From NCBI GenBank assembly GCA_004764695.1, contig SMSO01000032.1, positions 22,501 to 86,500 of the forward strand: a stretch of DNA of 64,000 nt. Direction: 5' to 3'. The DNA comes from Schizochytrium sp. TIO01. Taxonomy: Eukaryota > Sar > Bigyra > Thraustochytrida > Thraustochytriidae. A program made the translations under genes and the position numbers. Each line of letters opens with the position of its first letter. Positions within the stretch are counted from its first letter, which is position 1. Of this stretch, positions 16,639 to 26,734 are shown one piece after another. The notes beneath the pieces were generated by a model that made no database searches, was not told where the DNA came from, and worked only from the letters and a program-made list of their open reading frames with translations.

Positions 16639-18176
16639 ATATATGACAATTAATATTTTACATATGTGCTTAGCTAATTTTATCCCAATTAACAATGACA
16701 CTAGCAATATCATGAGCTAGATTACAACACATATCCTTTTTTTTACTGGTTACAGGCATGCTTTAAAGGCAAACTTATTTCCTTGTCGCCACTTTTGGTT
16801 GAGTTCGAAATGAATCTCCAAGCGCCGCGAGGAGACCACATATGGTTGTCACGCCTAGATGTTGTCTACAAAGAAGGTAGCTCTAGTAAAGCAGGTTATG
16901 TATCCTTTGATTGGTAGGAGAGACTAGAAGATGGGTTACTCCCTGTGAAAAACGAAATGTGTGCAAATTTGCTACTTTTTCTGCCGAAATATAATTCTCT
17001 TTTCGATCATAAAAGCACTTGGTAGAATCACAGAATTTCTGAACAATACATACGAATTTAACTCAAATGATGAAACAAGAAAAGGTTTTCTTCAGTTTGT
17101 TACCATAACTAACAATTGCTTTTGTTTGCCCGCCCACTATACTATGCTAACAGACACCTAGTTCCCATGCTAAAAGTAATACCAATAAATCATCTTATTC
17201 ACTCTCACTAGTTAGAGTACTCAGTGAAAATCTTTTCAGCTTGAGTAAAATGTACTCTAAATATCAGTACATTCTTTTGGGTTGAGTTTTCAACCCAAGC
17301 AAAACGATTTTAACTCAGTACCTCTGACAAACACTGATTGCCATATCAACCTACTAGGCAATCCTTTGACTTTCATGAAGGCTCAAGTCACAACAATCAC
17401 CGCTACTACTATTTTTCCTATATCCATACACCTACTAGTAGAACTATAAAGCCCTTAATCTTTACCTAGTGATATTAATAGTATTAGTTTACAACTACCA
17501 GCATCGTAGAAAGTATCTACCTCCTACCTACATGCTACTACTAGGTGGTGTGCCGATATAGATATAGTAGAAGCATACTAAACCCTACCTATCTTAGTTA
17601 AGGGCTACCAAGGCAGAGAGATATGTCGCTTCTAGACACCAATCTGAGACCAGCGACGGCTTCTTCGTGCAGGAGTGACAAGCACCTCTGTTAGGCCACC
17701 TGTACCTAAGGGCAAAGCACCCTCATCGCATCTTAGGGAAAGGCACCTCCTCAAGAGCGAACAAACAATCGTGTGGATCTCTCTTTGTTGTGATCAAGGG
17801 AAGGATCGAAGGCCAGAGCTACGCTTTCTGCACCCTCTTATTCGACAACAAGTGCAACAGCCCAAACCCAAGTACTAAAAGACTGTTCCTTGCTCAGCCA
17901 ACTTGGGTGCCCTTCAACTCAAGCAAATCCAAGAGACTTTGAATTCAGCTGGCCTGCTTAGTTTTTGGTGGGCTTGGGTCAGGTGCAGAAAATAACCAAG
18001 ACTCCACAAGGACGTCACCTTTGTTGCTTTGTTTGGAGTGGGGTGAACGAGGAAGACTCGGTTTTAACTTTACGAAGATATTCTGGTGCTTCAACAGTCG
18101 CATAATCGTGGGGCACCTTCAACGAATTTAACCCGTGACGGAGCTCGTAAAGAGTTTAATATCAAACATCCACACA
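16639..18176. other. Intergenic region, no gene recognised
   Basis: AT-rich 1.5-kb spacer. The frames at 16961-17161 and 17675-17878 are short and have no recognisable features; the second begins at GTG. It should contain the promoter of the downstream FHA kinase gene. Confidence 0.5.
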
Positions 18177-19982
18177 ATGGTTCGGGCCATGAGTATGATG
18201 GATGTGGATGAGGCTACGCCATCCACAGACCATCAGGGGGAAAGTGGATCGCAGCAAGTAGATAATGCCTTTGAAATCACCGATACTCAGCCGCTCAAAT
18301 CGAGCCAAGACGACGAAGAATTTGAAGAGGAAGAAGATGCGGTGTGGGGACGCCTCGTCCACACGGAGCGCAGCTCGCTATATCAGCCACCGCCTCCTCA
18401 AAACGGGGCGTCGCGAAGGGCCGGCCGCGCGAACCCAGAGATTGGTGCCGTTGATGTAAAAGGTGACTTGTTTAAAATTGGACGCGGAGACTTTATGGAT
18501 CTTCAAGTCCGTGATGTCTCAGTCAGCGTAGAGCACTGCATCCTTGAACGTCAGGGGGACACCGTTTTCATTTCTGATAATCAAAGCTCCAATGGAACTT
18601 ATGTCCTGGGAAAACGCCTTAAAAGAAATCAGCGAAAAGAACTTAAAAATGGCGATGTTTTCTCGTTGGTACGTTCGCGACCAAGCTCGGCGGTCCAGGA
18701 ATGGTACGAGTTCTGCTTCGAAAAACTCATCACCTCCTCTCAGCATGAAGACGAGATGAATCGCCTGAGGTTTGCCCAACGGGTTTCCCACGGCGAGGGC
18801 CCACAAGCGGGTGGGGCTCTTTCACAGGCTATCATGGTCGCCTCCGCAGGCGGAGATAGCGGCATTGCTGCAGCAATGCAGTGTGAAGAGTTCGTCACCA
18901 AATATGAGATTCTCAACAAACTTGGTGAAGGTGGCCATGCAAAAGTGTATCGCGTTCGTTCCCTCAGGGATCGGCGCGCGTATGCTCTAAAGGTCGTGGA
19001 TAAAAGGCAATTTGCAAACAACCGACACGCACGTTCACTCAAGGATTTAATGAACGAAGCTCTCATTATGCGTTCACTGAATCACCCAGGTATTATTCAA
19101 TTGGTGGACATATTTTCTACAGATCGTACCCTTTTGTTAATTATGGAACTGGTACACGGAGGTGAGCTTTTTGATAGGCTCGTCAACAAAGGCTCATATC
19201 CGCAGGCAAAGGCTCGTGCACTCATTAAGAACATCCTTCTTGCGGTAGCTTACCTCCATGACCTTGATATAGTTCATAGAGACCTCAAACCAGAGAACAT
19301 TCTCATGACTTCGGTCGAATCAGACGTTGACATTAAACTCGCTGATTTTGGCCTTGCTAAACAAGAAAACAAAGGTCGGCGAACCCTGTGTGGCACTATT
19401 GGCTATGCTGCACCTGAGGTTCTTCGTCGAGAGCAATCAGAATTAGGATTAGGAACCTATGGAAAGGAAGCTGATATGTGGAGTCTCGGAGTCACTGCCT
19501 ATATTATTTTGACCTCGATTCCCCCCTTCCCGTCGGATTCTGGTTCTCATGACTTTCATCTGGCAGCTCTTAAAAGAGCTCCTGAATTCCTCGCCTTCCC
19601 TGCCGACCTGAGGAACTTTATTCTTGGAATGCTTGAAGTTGATGGCAAAAAGCGTCTAACTGTACACCAAGCTCTTCGCCATCCTTGGCTTAGGGATTCT
19701 CTGAGCGATTCGGGACCTATGCCAATGCCCAGACAACCTGCTTCAAGTGCTAGCAAGAACAAAGTCTCGGCTGCTACAGCCCAGACTGGTAACCCTCCTG
19801 CTCCTATTTCAGTGAATATCCCCCCATGTCCTCCTCCGCATCCTCTGCATGACAGAAGCAACGTACCAGAAACAGATGACGAAGACATCACAGGTACTTC
19901 GAAGCGCAAAATTGATTCTTCAACAGCTGCTCAAGGCCGCCTCAAACTTGTCAAAATTCGCAGTGACGAGTCTCTCCTTTAG
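18177..19982 (+). CDS. CHEK2: FHA-domain Ser/Thr kinase, Chk2/Rad53-like
   Basis: The start chosen is the ATG at 18177 (MVRAMSMMDVDEAT..., 601 aa); the open frame extends 42 bp upstream but only from a GTG. In order: an N-terminal stretch with SQ/TQ sites (S25, T37, S43) in an acidic region; an FHA domain (~95-165) with I-G-R-G, S-x-x-H and N-G-T-Y phosphothreonine-pocket motifs; and a complete kinase domain (~243-516) with G-E-G-G-H-A-K-V glycine loop, ALK lysine (~272), HRDLKPEN (D~368), DFG (~390), CGTIGYAAPE and the D-M-W-S-L-G-V motif. The C-terminal tail is Pro-rich and basic (KRK), probably nuclear localising. FHA-before-kinase with an SQ/TQ cluster is the architecture of Chk2, the effector kinase phosphorylated by ATM/ATR after DNA damage. 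It converges with the next gene, 426 bp away. Confidence 0.88.
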   Translation: MVRAMSMMDVDEATPSTDHQGESGSQQVDNAFEITDTQPLKSSQDDEEFEEEEDAVWGRLVHTERSSLYQPPPPQNGASRRAGRANPEIGAVDVKGDLFKIGRGDFMDLQVRDVSVSVEHCILERQGDTVFISDNQSSNGTYVLGKRLKRNQRKELKNGDVFSLVRSRPSSAVQEWYEFCFEKLITSSQHEDEMNRLRFAQRVSHGEGPQAGGALSQAIMVASAGGDSGIAAAMQCEEFVTKYEILNKLGEGGHAKVYRVRSLRDRRAYALKVVDKRQFANNRHARSLKDLMNEALIMRSLNHPGIIQLVDIFSTDRTLLLIMELVHGGELFDRLVNKGSYPQAKARALIKNILLAVAYLHDLDIVHRDLKPENILMTSVESDVDIKLADFGLAKQENKGRRTLCGTIGYAAPEVLRREQSELGLGTYGKEADMWSLGVTAYIILTSIPPFPSDSGSHDFHLAALKRAPEFLAFPADLRNFILGMLEVDGKKRLTVHQALRHPWLRDSLSDSGPMPMPRQPASSASKNKVSAATAQTGNPPAPISVNIPPCPPPHPLHDRSNVPETDDEDITGTSKRKIDSSTAAQGRLKLVKIRSDESLL

Positions 19983-20408
19983 ATGTCTTCTTAGTTCTCA
20001 TAAATGAATGGATGGATGCCTTCCATTATGTATGTGTACTTCACAGGCAAACCACCTTCATTTTGTATGTCTCGGATTATTGTTCATTCGAACAGTGTGT
20101 AATACATACTTGGCTCTTTTCTTCCTCTTTTTTTTTTTTTCTTTTTCTTTTTCATGTTTTTCTCAAGGTAAACGATATTTCTTCTTCTTCTTTTGACCAC
20201 TACCTACACTTGTAAACGCTTGAAGCATTTCTATTCTTGATCAGACCTATTATTTTCTGCAGTTGATTGACGATATAGAAAAGGATTTAGAGGACACAAA
20301 ACACAATATCGAGGAAATAAACAAAACTTGAATGCCGACTTTCATTGTCTAAGGAAACGGGGAATATGGATAACGTTTGAAAAGAAAAGAAATAGAGAGT
20401 ACCTAATT
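19983..20408. other. Convergent 3' spacer
   Basis: The spacer between two convergent stop codons contains long T-rich runs (20125-20200) that fit 3' UTR sequence. No gene is seen. Confidence 0.5.
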
Positions 20409-22190
20409 TTAAGCTATTGAAACAAAGTGGGGTTCTTTGACCGGGATAATGGTGTTTGTAACAGAATCATATACCTGCACAAGTTGTGCAAGATCAGCGG
20501 TGCCAGGTCGGAGAGCCATAAAACGCAAGGGAACCTCAACAGCGCGACCCAGAACTTTGCCCACATGTAAGGACGCATCCAAAGGAATTACTGAAACACT
20601 AGTCATGTCTTCTGCAGCAGGAAGGACGACCCGCAGGTCTACCTCGGCATGTGCTCTATTGCGAACAACCAACAAAAGCTGAAAGGAATCACCAGGACGA
20701 AGGTCTGTGCAGCCCTCATCACGTTCGAGTCGCAGGGACACAGGGTCAAATACTCCACTAGCAAAATCCCACTCCACTCGATGCTTTCCGCGAACCTCTG
20801 CAACAGAGACGTCAGAAGTCCACGTCACAGTTGCAATACTTGTGTAGCGGCTGCCAATGCCCTCCGTATCAGCCTCTTGAGGTTCGACATAAGCCTGAGG
20901 GCTAATGTCCTCAAAATGGGACAGCAAGAAACACACAGTTTGCCTCTCACCAGGGCGCAACTCCAAAGGGAGTACCCAACGTCCTAAACGAGTTACGCGC
21001 ATACTGATAGGCCGATTCGTAAATGTATGAAGGGTCAAGTCCTTCAGGACGACACACACATGAGCATGGGTATTCTCGCAAGAAACCTCGATGAAGCATT
21101 TGCTGTTCACTTGCTTATATCTCGACCGAATTGCTACACATCGCTCTTTGCGGACAGTATGCCTAACTTCTACAGTTTGGCGCTCAACAGGATGTGCCGA
21201 ACTTGATGACTCTAGGACACGCTGAGCTCGAGGAAGGAGACCCAAGAACTGGTCCGGGTCGGCATCACGAAGCGCAGCGAGAGATACACGCCCCGCCTCT
21301 CGATTCAGACGAGTTCGAAACGTCGTCGACACATGTCGACAATAAAGCGTGAGCTCGAGCTCAGACCATTGATACGCAGTGCTGGCACCTCCTCCAGAAC
21401 TTGTGGTGGGCATATCAATCTGAAAATAGTACACCGCGTATGCCTTTCGCAAGCGCTTCACAAGTGGGAGATTTTCTATTCCAGCAAGCTTTGCGGTGGC
21501 AGCTGCCTCTATCGTCGAGAATTTTCTCAGGGCCAACTTTGGCATATCTTTTTGCTCGGCTTCAGTTGTATCTGATGACTCCAAAGCCGGATCAATTGCC
21601 CCTTCCTCCTGAAGATCTTCTAAACCCGAATCTGATGGCTGAAAGGGACACAGAAGCACAGCACTTGGGTGGCAGGTCTCGTCACTCACGTTGAGCATGA
21701 TATCCAACGATCGACACATGCGTTTCATGTCTTCTGCGTCCTCCATTGTGCGAGCTGTCGTAGATTTCCCTTGATCCAGATCTTGTTGACTCTTTGGCTC
21801 TTTCTGCTCAATCAGAACATAAAATGTTGCCAATTCGCCGGGAAACGCAAAGTTTCGCTCCATCTCTGCGTTCACACAGTCGTATGTGCCATCATCCTCA
21901 CTTACATCTTGACTGCCGGCTTCTTTCTCTTCGTGCTCACCGTTGCCATTCTCGGCCTGCTTTGCCTTGACCTGGCCAACTCCATCTGCAGTGACCGCCT
22001 TCTTTTGCGGCCTTTGTTGCTCGTTAAGACTCGCGAGACCAAGCAAGGTGTTCACGGCCACCGCTTGCCTGCGGTCAGCCGCAAGGACCACGCTCACCTG
22101 CGTAAATTGTGCAAGCTCCATGCTACTATGCAGTCTGGGTTTGGACTTTGATTGACTGTCTGCCTTTTTCCTCCGCCTTTTTCTAAACAT
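20409..22190 (-). CDS. TRAPPC14/MAP11-like trafficking protein (tentative)
   Basis: The 593-aa protein starts at a true ATG (MFRKRRRKKADSQSKSK), with a second possible start at M24. The N-terminal third is basic, then acidic and low-complexity. The remainder is rich in beta-strands arranged like tandem Ig-like sandwiches: a strand set near 100-190, another near 265-300 (LTLYCRHVSTTFRTRLN), and a C-terminal pair around 340-593 including T-V-T-W-T, V-S-L-R-L-E-R and L-R-P-G-T-A-D-L-A-Q-L. That spacing recalls the TRAPP II-associated subunits TRAPPC13 and TRAPPC14, which act in Golgi traffic and ciliogenesis. Recognition rests on fold-level resemblance, so the name is a hypothesis. The gene ends 426 bp from the convergent kinase gene and starts 221 bp downstream of the ERCC6L2-like gene on the same strand. 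Confidence 0.4.
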   Translation of the reverse strand: MFRKRRRKKADSQSKSKPRLHSSMELAQFTQVSVVLAADRRQAVAVNTLLGLASLNEQQRPQKKAVTADGVGQVKAKQAENGNGEHEEKEAGSQDVSEDDGTYDCVNAEMERNFAFPGELATFYVLIEQKEPKSQQDLDQGKSTTARTMEDAEDMKRMCRSLDIMLNVSDETCHPSAVLLCPFQPSDSGLEDLQEEGAIDPALESSDTTEAEQKDMPKLALRKFSTIEAAATAKLAGIENLPLVKRLRKAYAVYYFQIDMPTTSSGGGASTAYQWSELELTLYCRHVSTTFRTRLNREAGRVSLAALRDADPDQFLGLLPRAQRVLESSSSAHPVERQTVEVRHTVRKERCVAIRSRYKQVNSKCFIEVSCENTHAHVCVVLKDLTLHTFTNRPISMRVTRLGRWVLPLELRPGERQTVCFLLSHFEDISPQAYVEPQEADTEGIGSRYTSIATVTWTSDVSVAEVRGKHRVEWDFASGVFDPVSLRLERDEGCTDLRPGDSFQLLLVVRNRAHAEVDLRVVLPAAEDMTSVSVIPLDASLHVGKVLGRAVEVPLRFMALRPGTADLAQLVQVYDSVTNTIIPVKEPHFVSIA

Positions 22191-22411
22191 AGCAGTATCT
22201 ATCTACTCCCTACTTAACAATAACACGCACTCTCATGTATTATAGGCAAATCTTTAATCTTTTATCTTTTGAACTGACTCACTTCCGCAGGCTTCTCCTA
22301 TGAAGCCTTTCACTTGGGTAAAAATTCTAGTCAAAGCATATCAGTAGCGCCCATTGCTCAAAGAATAAATGCAGGTAGGAAAGAGCTTTAGACAATGAAA
22401 ATATCTTCTCT

Positions 22412-25400
22412 TTAATCTTTTATTTTTTCTCTAAAATCACCAGTTCGTCTTTGCATGTTGTCTAAACGATCCGCTGCATATTCTCGTTCCTCGCGCGAAT
22501 CGCCGACCAAACTGTCCCAGTTGACTTGTTGCTCCGTTATAACTTCCAACTCATCCTCCTCGCCGCCATCTCTAAGGTTAGAGTCTTGGCGTAAGCATCT
22601 TGTATGTAGCTCACGATTGACCAGCATTCCGCTCTCAGCAAAGGTTGAGTCTACACTATTGGTCACGGCTGCTCTTTTCGGCGCCTCGTGCTGCTTGTCC
22701 ACTTTCTCCGAGCCAGACCTTGTGCCGTGAGAGTTTACAGTCAAATTCGTTGGAGCCGGAGAAATTTCACCACACAGATGCATTGGATTTAAATCGTACA
22801 TGACAAAATTATCCTTCTCATTCACATCTTCTCCGTCCGTATATTTCACGAGCTTCCCTTGGATGGTAACCCCTTTGCTAGCTTTTACGTATTTCGCACG
22901 CTCAGAAATATATCGCTGGTTGATGCTCTTTGTAAAGCTTTCTCGACTATACCGAAGCAACTCAACCATGCCACGGAATTCATTGTCCTTGAAAAGTCGT
23001 TTCTCATGAGAGTCATCAAGGATCGACGCAGCAGCTTGTCGCTTATCCACCTGTCGAAGATATTTAGCCTCCTCTACTGTACCTTGAGAAATTAATCGGT
23101 AGACTCGTACAAACTGTTGTTGTCCAAGCCGGTGAGCGCGATCTTGGGCTTGGAGATCAGGCGTCGGGCTCCAGTCGGGATCAAAAATTACAACTTTTGA
23201 TGCTCCCGTAAGATTTAAGCCTTCGCCTCCCGCGCGAGTAGACATGAGAAAAATAAATTGAAGCGGGTCTGCATTGAACTGTCGGCACATCTTCTGTCGC
23301 AAACTTTGCACAGTACTGCCGTCTAGACGCAAATATGGGTACGCCAGTGACTGAATGTAACTTTCCAAAACATCCAAGAGAACCAAGGAATTGCTGAAAA
23401 TAAGTACCTTAATGCCCCCCTTTGCCCGCCAGCGCTGCAAAAGTTGCCGAAGGACCAGCATTTTCCCACACTGAGTCTCATCGATCAAATGTTCCCAACG
23501 CCTTGACTGATAATAGTCATCAACAGGTGTGTGCGATTCGACGTCCGAATTCCTGATTGCAGGAGAGAGTGTTTCTAAAATGCCTTCAGGGCGCTTCGCA
23601 AACGGGCCCAATATATACCTAGCCTTGCGAAGTTGTTTGTGGCGAACAACTGGATTTTCTTCTCCTGGGTCCGCGCGGACTAGATCTAAATGATTTGCAA
23701 TTTGAGCCAGCAATACAACTGCGGGCATTTGTATACATTTGGGGCACATTCTGCATGGCGCAAATTTGTGCATCACCTTCCCGGATGTGCTATCTCGTTC
23801 GTCACTGGACTCCTCATCACTGCTATCATGTTTCGGCAACGATATCATTTTTTGGGCTTTTATTAAATCATTTGAAGCACTCTCTTTTGCGGCTTTGCCA
23901 GGCTCCTCTCTATCGTCATCATCCTCGTCACCGATGAGCTCTTGAACGACATCGTTTTCAATCGTATCTACCTCATTAATGCTAAATTGTAAAGTTCCAA
24001 CGGTGCTGTTTTTAGTTTCTTGATTTTTAAAATGAATTCGATGTTGCATGCGCCATAGAGGGGCATCGAAGTCAATGCTTTGATCCACTGGACCACTTTC
24101 TTTGACATTGTTTGCAGGTATGGAAAGTTCCTTATCAGAAGCAGGGATATCTCGATCAACCACACTTGACTTTCTTACTGCTGCAAGAAGCTTGATAAAG
24201 TCAGGAGAATTCAGCACACGAAGGTAGACTTGCTCTTGAAGAGGTGTCAAAGGGCACAGCACCATTGTGTCTTTTTTACCACTAAGACGATCAGCAATGA
24301 CTTCCTTGCCTCGACGAAGAATAAGCCTTTCAAGTATGAAACTCAACTTCTTCCTGACAGCTTGCTCTCGACGCATATCCTCACCCGTGGCAGACTGAAG
24401 GCGGCCCCTGTTAAGTGGTCGGGCAACATACTTATCAAACGTACGTTGAGGACCAAGTTCGCAAGGGGCAAGGACATGCATTATGCCCCACAACTCATTC
24501 ACACGATTACTTACAGGTGTTCCTGTAGCACCTAACTTGCATGCAGACTTAAGCAGGCGTGCTTTTAATGAGTTCCCGGTTACTGGATTTTTAAGTCGAT
24601 GGCATTCGTCAAAGACGACGACTCGCCAGGTGATCGAGGCAAAATGCTCATTCTCAGTGACTAAGTCTCGCATTCGCTCATAGCCTACAAGAACTAAATC
24701 CACTTTGCCATCTTTTGCACGAAGAATCTTCTTCTCCACCAAATCCCTAGAGCATCCGCTTAAGTTTTCTACTGTAAAGTGGCCCCACCGTTCTAATTCA
24801 TTAGCCCAGTTGTCGACCACTGAGACAGGTACAACAAGTAAACCCGGCCCGCCTTCCCGTAGAAAGCGAGATGCCTCTTCTTGCACGTAAAGTCGACGAC
24901 GACACATAGCTTCATCCTGTGCAGTGCCAGTCTTGTGGAAAATCGCCAACAGGAAACAAACTACCTGAATCGTTTTGCCAAGACCCATGACATCCGCCAA
25001 GATACCTCCTCGTGTGACCATACCGGGTGACACCATCCCTGAATACACATCAAAGAGAAATTGTACACCATCTCGCTGATACGGCATCAAGTAGCGGTTA
25101 GCTGTAGCAGGGATAAAAGCACGCCGTTTGAGAGGATGCAGTTGTCTTGCAAACATATCATATGCATCAGTTGCGCCAAGCTCGGCAAATTGGCCGCGGC
25201 ATGTTTGAAAACTACTCTCCAAAGTGGGCTCATCTTTGATTCGCTGCAAGCAGAGATCCACCAAACTCGGAACTTTGAGTGATCTAGAGTGCCGAATTTG
25301 CATGTAGTTGGCCCAATGAGTATTATTCAAGGAACTTAATGTTGTTACCATTTTGTACACTTCTTCCTCCTGAGCAATTTTAGAACGTGTCCTGCGTTTT

Positions 25401-26734
25401 CCTTGACGTGCATCACTATCTTGTTCGAGTCGAGAAATGGAGTCTTGAATTGACGAAGCAAGCTCAAGACTTTGCTGAGGGAGGTCCGGGGTAAATAATC
25501 CTAGAACATAAGGCACCTTCAAATCCTCGTGCAAAGGTTTTGCAAGTTGAGGTCGTTCTTCTGTAGTTCCAAATTCTACGGAATCAATCAAAAATAAAGG
25601 GGGCGAGTCTTGAGAACGGGCTTTGCCCCTGTGTCTATATTTTTCTCGAAGCTGGCGCCGGCGCTCTTGTTCCTCGCGTTTTTCTTTGAGTTTTGTTTCT
25701 ATATCACTGTGAATGTTAGTCTTCAGTGCTGGAGAGCTATCAGGCTTTCGACCTCGTTTATGCCCAGTGAGAACATCAGTGCCTCTCGTTTTAGGTTGAA
25801 GACGTGCATCAGCATGCGGGGATGCATCTTCTCGGGCCCGTCTACGCTTTGCACTAGGAGGCCTCCACTTGTCTAGCTCTCTATCTAGCTCCTCATCTGC
25901 GAGCACAAATCGTTCTTTGCGTGACCGGGATTTACGAGGTGTCAAGTCGTTTGAGATGGGGGAACCTTTATAATCACACCTAGAACGATCGTCCCTGCTA
26001 GTTTGGGAGTTCTTGCGATCACTGTCTGTTCCGTGCCTATTGTAGTCATCGTCATCCGTCTCACTCCCCCCTCCAATCGTATACTCTAAAAATTGTTTGG
26101 TGCGCAAAGCACGTGTAGGCTGAGAAGTGCTGCTGCTTGCTTGCGGCGAGCTAGTGTTGCCATTCGATGACTTCCGCCTCGAAGCATTCATGGAGGGAAT
26201 ATAGCCTGAAAGAATTGATGTTGGGTTTCGGGTAGACGAGCCTGGCGAAGAGGACAGCCCTGGTTCCAATGAGCAGGCTTCGCCTCTAGAGTCGTCTAAG
26301 GTATTACTCTCCATTTTTTTACCATTTTGGAGTGCTCGAGACCTTGCTATGCCCAAACTTCGGCGAAGATCTAGCAATTCCTCATCTGAAGATGAATCCA
26401 GGAGCACTTCTCGAGGATGGCGACGACGAGGAGTATGACTTTCTTGACTTGCAGTTTCTGCATTTGCAACAGGGCTTTGTTGAGGCCTACGTTGAGTTGC
26501 CGCGGCTATCTCTTGGCCTATACTGACAGGGATATCCCTGGTTGGTCGTGCGGGCAGTACAATCCCAAGCTCATGGTTAGGATTAGCAATTACTTTGAGT
26601 TGTGGTCTTTCCCCGTTCTGGGAGGTTCGCCCTGAAGTCGATGATGGCGATGCACGAGGCTTAATTACACACGATCCCCGTGCGCGCGCAAGCACGGCCT
26701 CAAACTCATCATCGTCAGAGTCGTCAAAGAGCAT
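22412..26734 (-). CDS. ERCC6L2: SNF2-family DNA-dependent ATPase, ERCC6L2-like
   Basis: Intronless, 1440 aa from a true ATG. Residues 1-540 are polar and disordered with acidic patches and KR-rich nuclear signals. The SNF2 N-lobe (~550-860) begins R-Y-L-M-P-Y-Q-R-D-G-V, has motif I as DVMGLGKT (~581-588, where DEMGLGKT is usual), DECHR in motif II (~705-709) and GATGTPVSN in motif III. The C-lobe (~1085-1225) has L-R-L-D-G-S-T, S-T-R-A-G-G-E-G-L-N and Q-D-R-A-H-R-L-G-Q. The G-T-V-E-E-A-K-Y-L-R-Q stretch with the following helical block is typical of ERCC6L2 among Rad26-like ATPases. Between the lobes is an insert with acidic runs and a C-x-x-C-x-x-C-like cysteine cluster (CRMCPKC). ERCC6L2 acts in the nucleus in transcription-linked DNA repair and end-joining. 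Orthology is likely but needs a tree. Confidence 0.85.
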   Translation of the reverse strand: MLFDDSDDDEFEAVLARARGSCVIKPRASPSSTSGRTSQNGERPQLKVIANPNHELGIVLPARPTRDIPVSIGQEIAAATQRRPQQSPVANAETASQESHTPRRRHPREVLLDSSSDEELLDLRRSLGIARSRALQNGKKMESNTLDDSRGEACSLEPGLSSSPGSSTRNPTSILSGYIPSMNASRRKSSNGNTSSPQASSSTSQPTRALRTKQFLEYTIGGGSETDDDDYNRHGTDSDRKNSQTSRDDRSRCDYKGSPISNDLTPRKSRSRKERFVLADEELDRELDKWRPPSAKRRRAREDASPHADARLQPKTRGTDVLTGHKRGRKPDSSPALKTNIHSDIETKLKEKREEQERRRQLREKYRHRGKARSQDSPPLFLIDSVEFGTTEERPQLAKPLHEDLKVPYVLGLFTPDLPQQSLELASSIQDSISRLEQDSDARQGKRRTRSKIAQEEEVYKMVTTLSSLNNTHWANYMQIRHSRSLKVPSLVDLCLQRIKDEPTLESSFQTCRGQFAELGATDAYDMFARQLHPLKRRAFIPATANRYLMPYQRDGVQFLFDVYSGMVSPGMVTRGGILADVMGLGKTIQVVCFLLAIFHKTGTAQDEAMCRRRLYVQEEASRFLREGGPGLLVVPVSVVDNWANELERWGHFTVENLSGCSRDLVEKKILRAKDGKVDLVLVGYERMRDLVTENEHFASITWRVVVFDECHRLKNPVTGNSLKARLLKSACKLGATGTPVSNRVNELWGIMHVLAPCELGPQRTFDKYVARPLNRGRLQSATGEDMRREQAVRKKLSFILERLILRRGKEVIADRLSGKKDTMVLCPLTPLQEQVYLRVLNSPDFIKLLAAVRKSSVVDRDIPASDKELSIPANNVKESGPVDQSIDFDAPLWRMQHRIHFKNQETKNSTVGTLQFSINEVDTIENDVVQELIGDEDDDDREEPGKAAKESASNDLIKAQKMISLPKHDSSDEESSDERDSTSGKVMHKFAPCRMCPKCIQMPAVVLLAQIANHLDLVRADPGEENPVVRHKQLRKARYILGPFAKRPEGILETLSPAIRNSDVESHTPVDDYYQSRRWEHLIDETQCGKMLVLRQLLQRWRAKGGIKVLIFSNSLVLLDVLESYIQSLAYPYLRLDGSTVQSLRQKMCRQFNADPLQFIFLMSTRAGGEGLNLTGASKVVIFDPDWSPTPDLQAQDRAHRLGQQQFVRVYRLISQGTVEEAKYLRQVDKRQAAASILDDSHEKRLFKDNEFRGMVELLRYSRESFTKSINQRYISERAKYVKASKGVTIQGKLVKYTDGEDVNEKDNFVMYDLNPMHLCGEISPAPTNLTVNSHGTRSGSEKVDKQHEAPKRAAVTNSVDSTFAESGMLVNRELHTRCLRQDSNLRDGGEEDELEVITEQQVNWDSLVGDSREEREYAADRLDNMQRRTGDFREKIKD

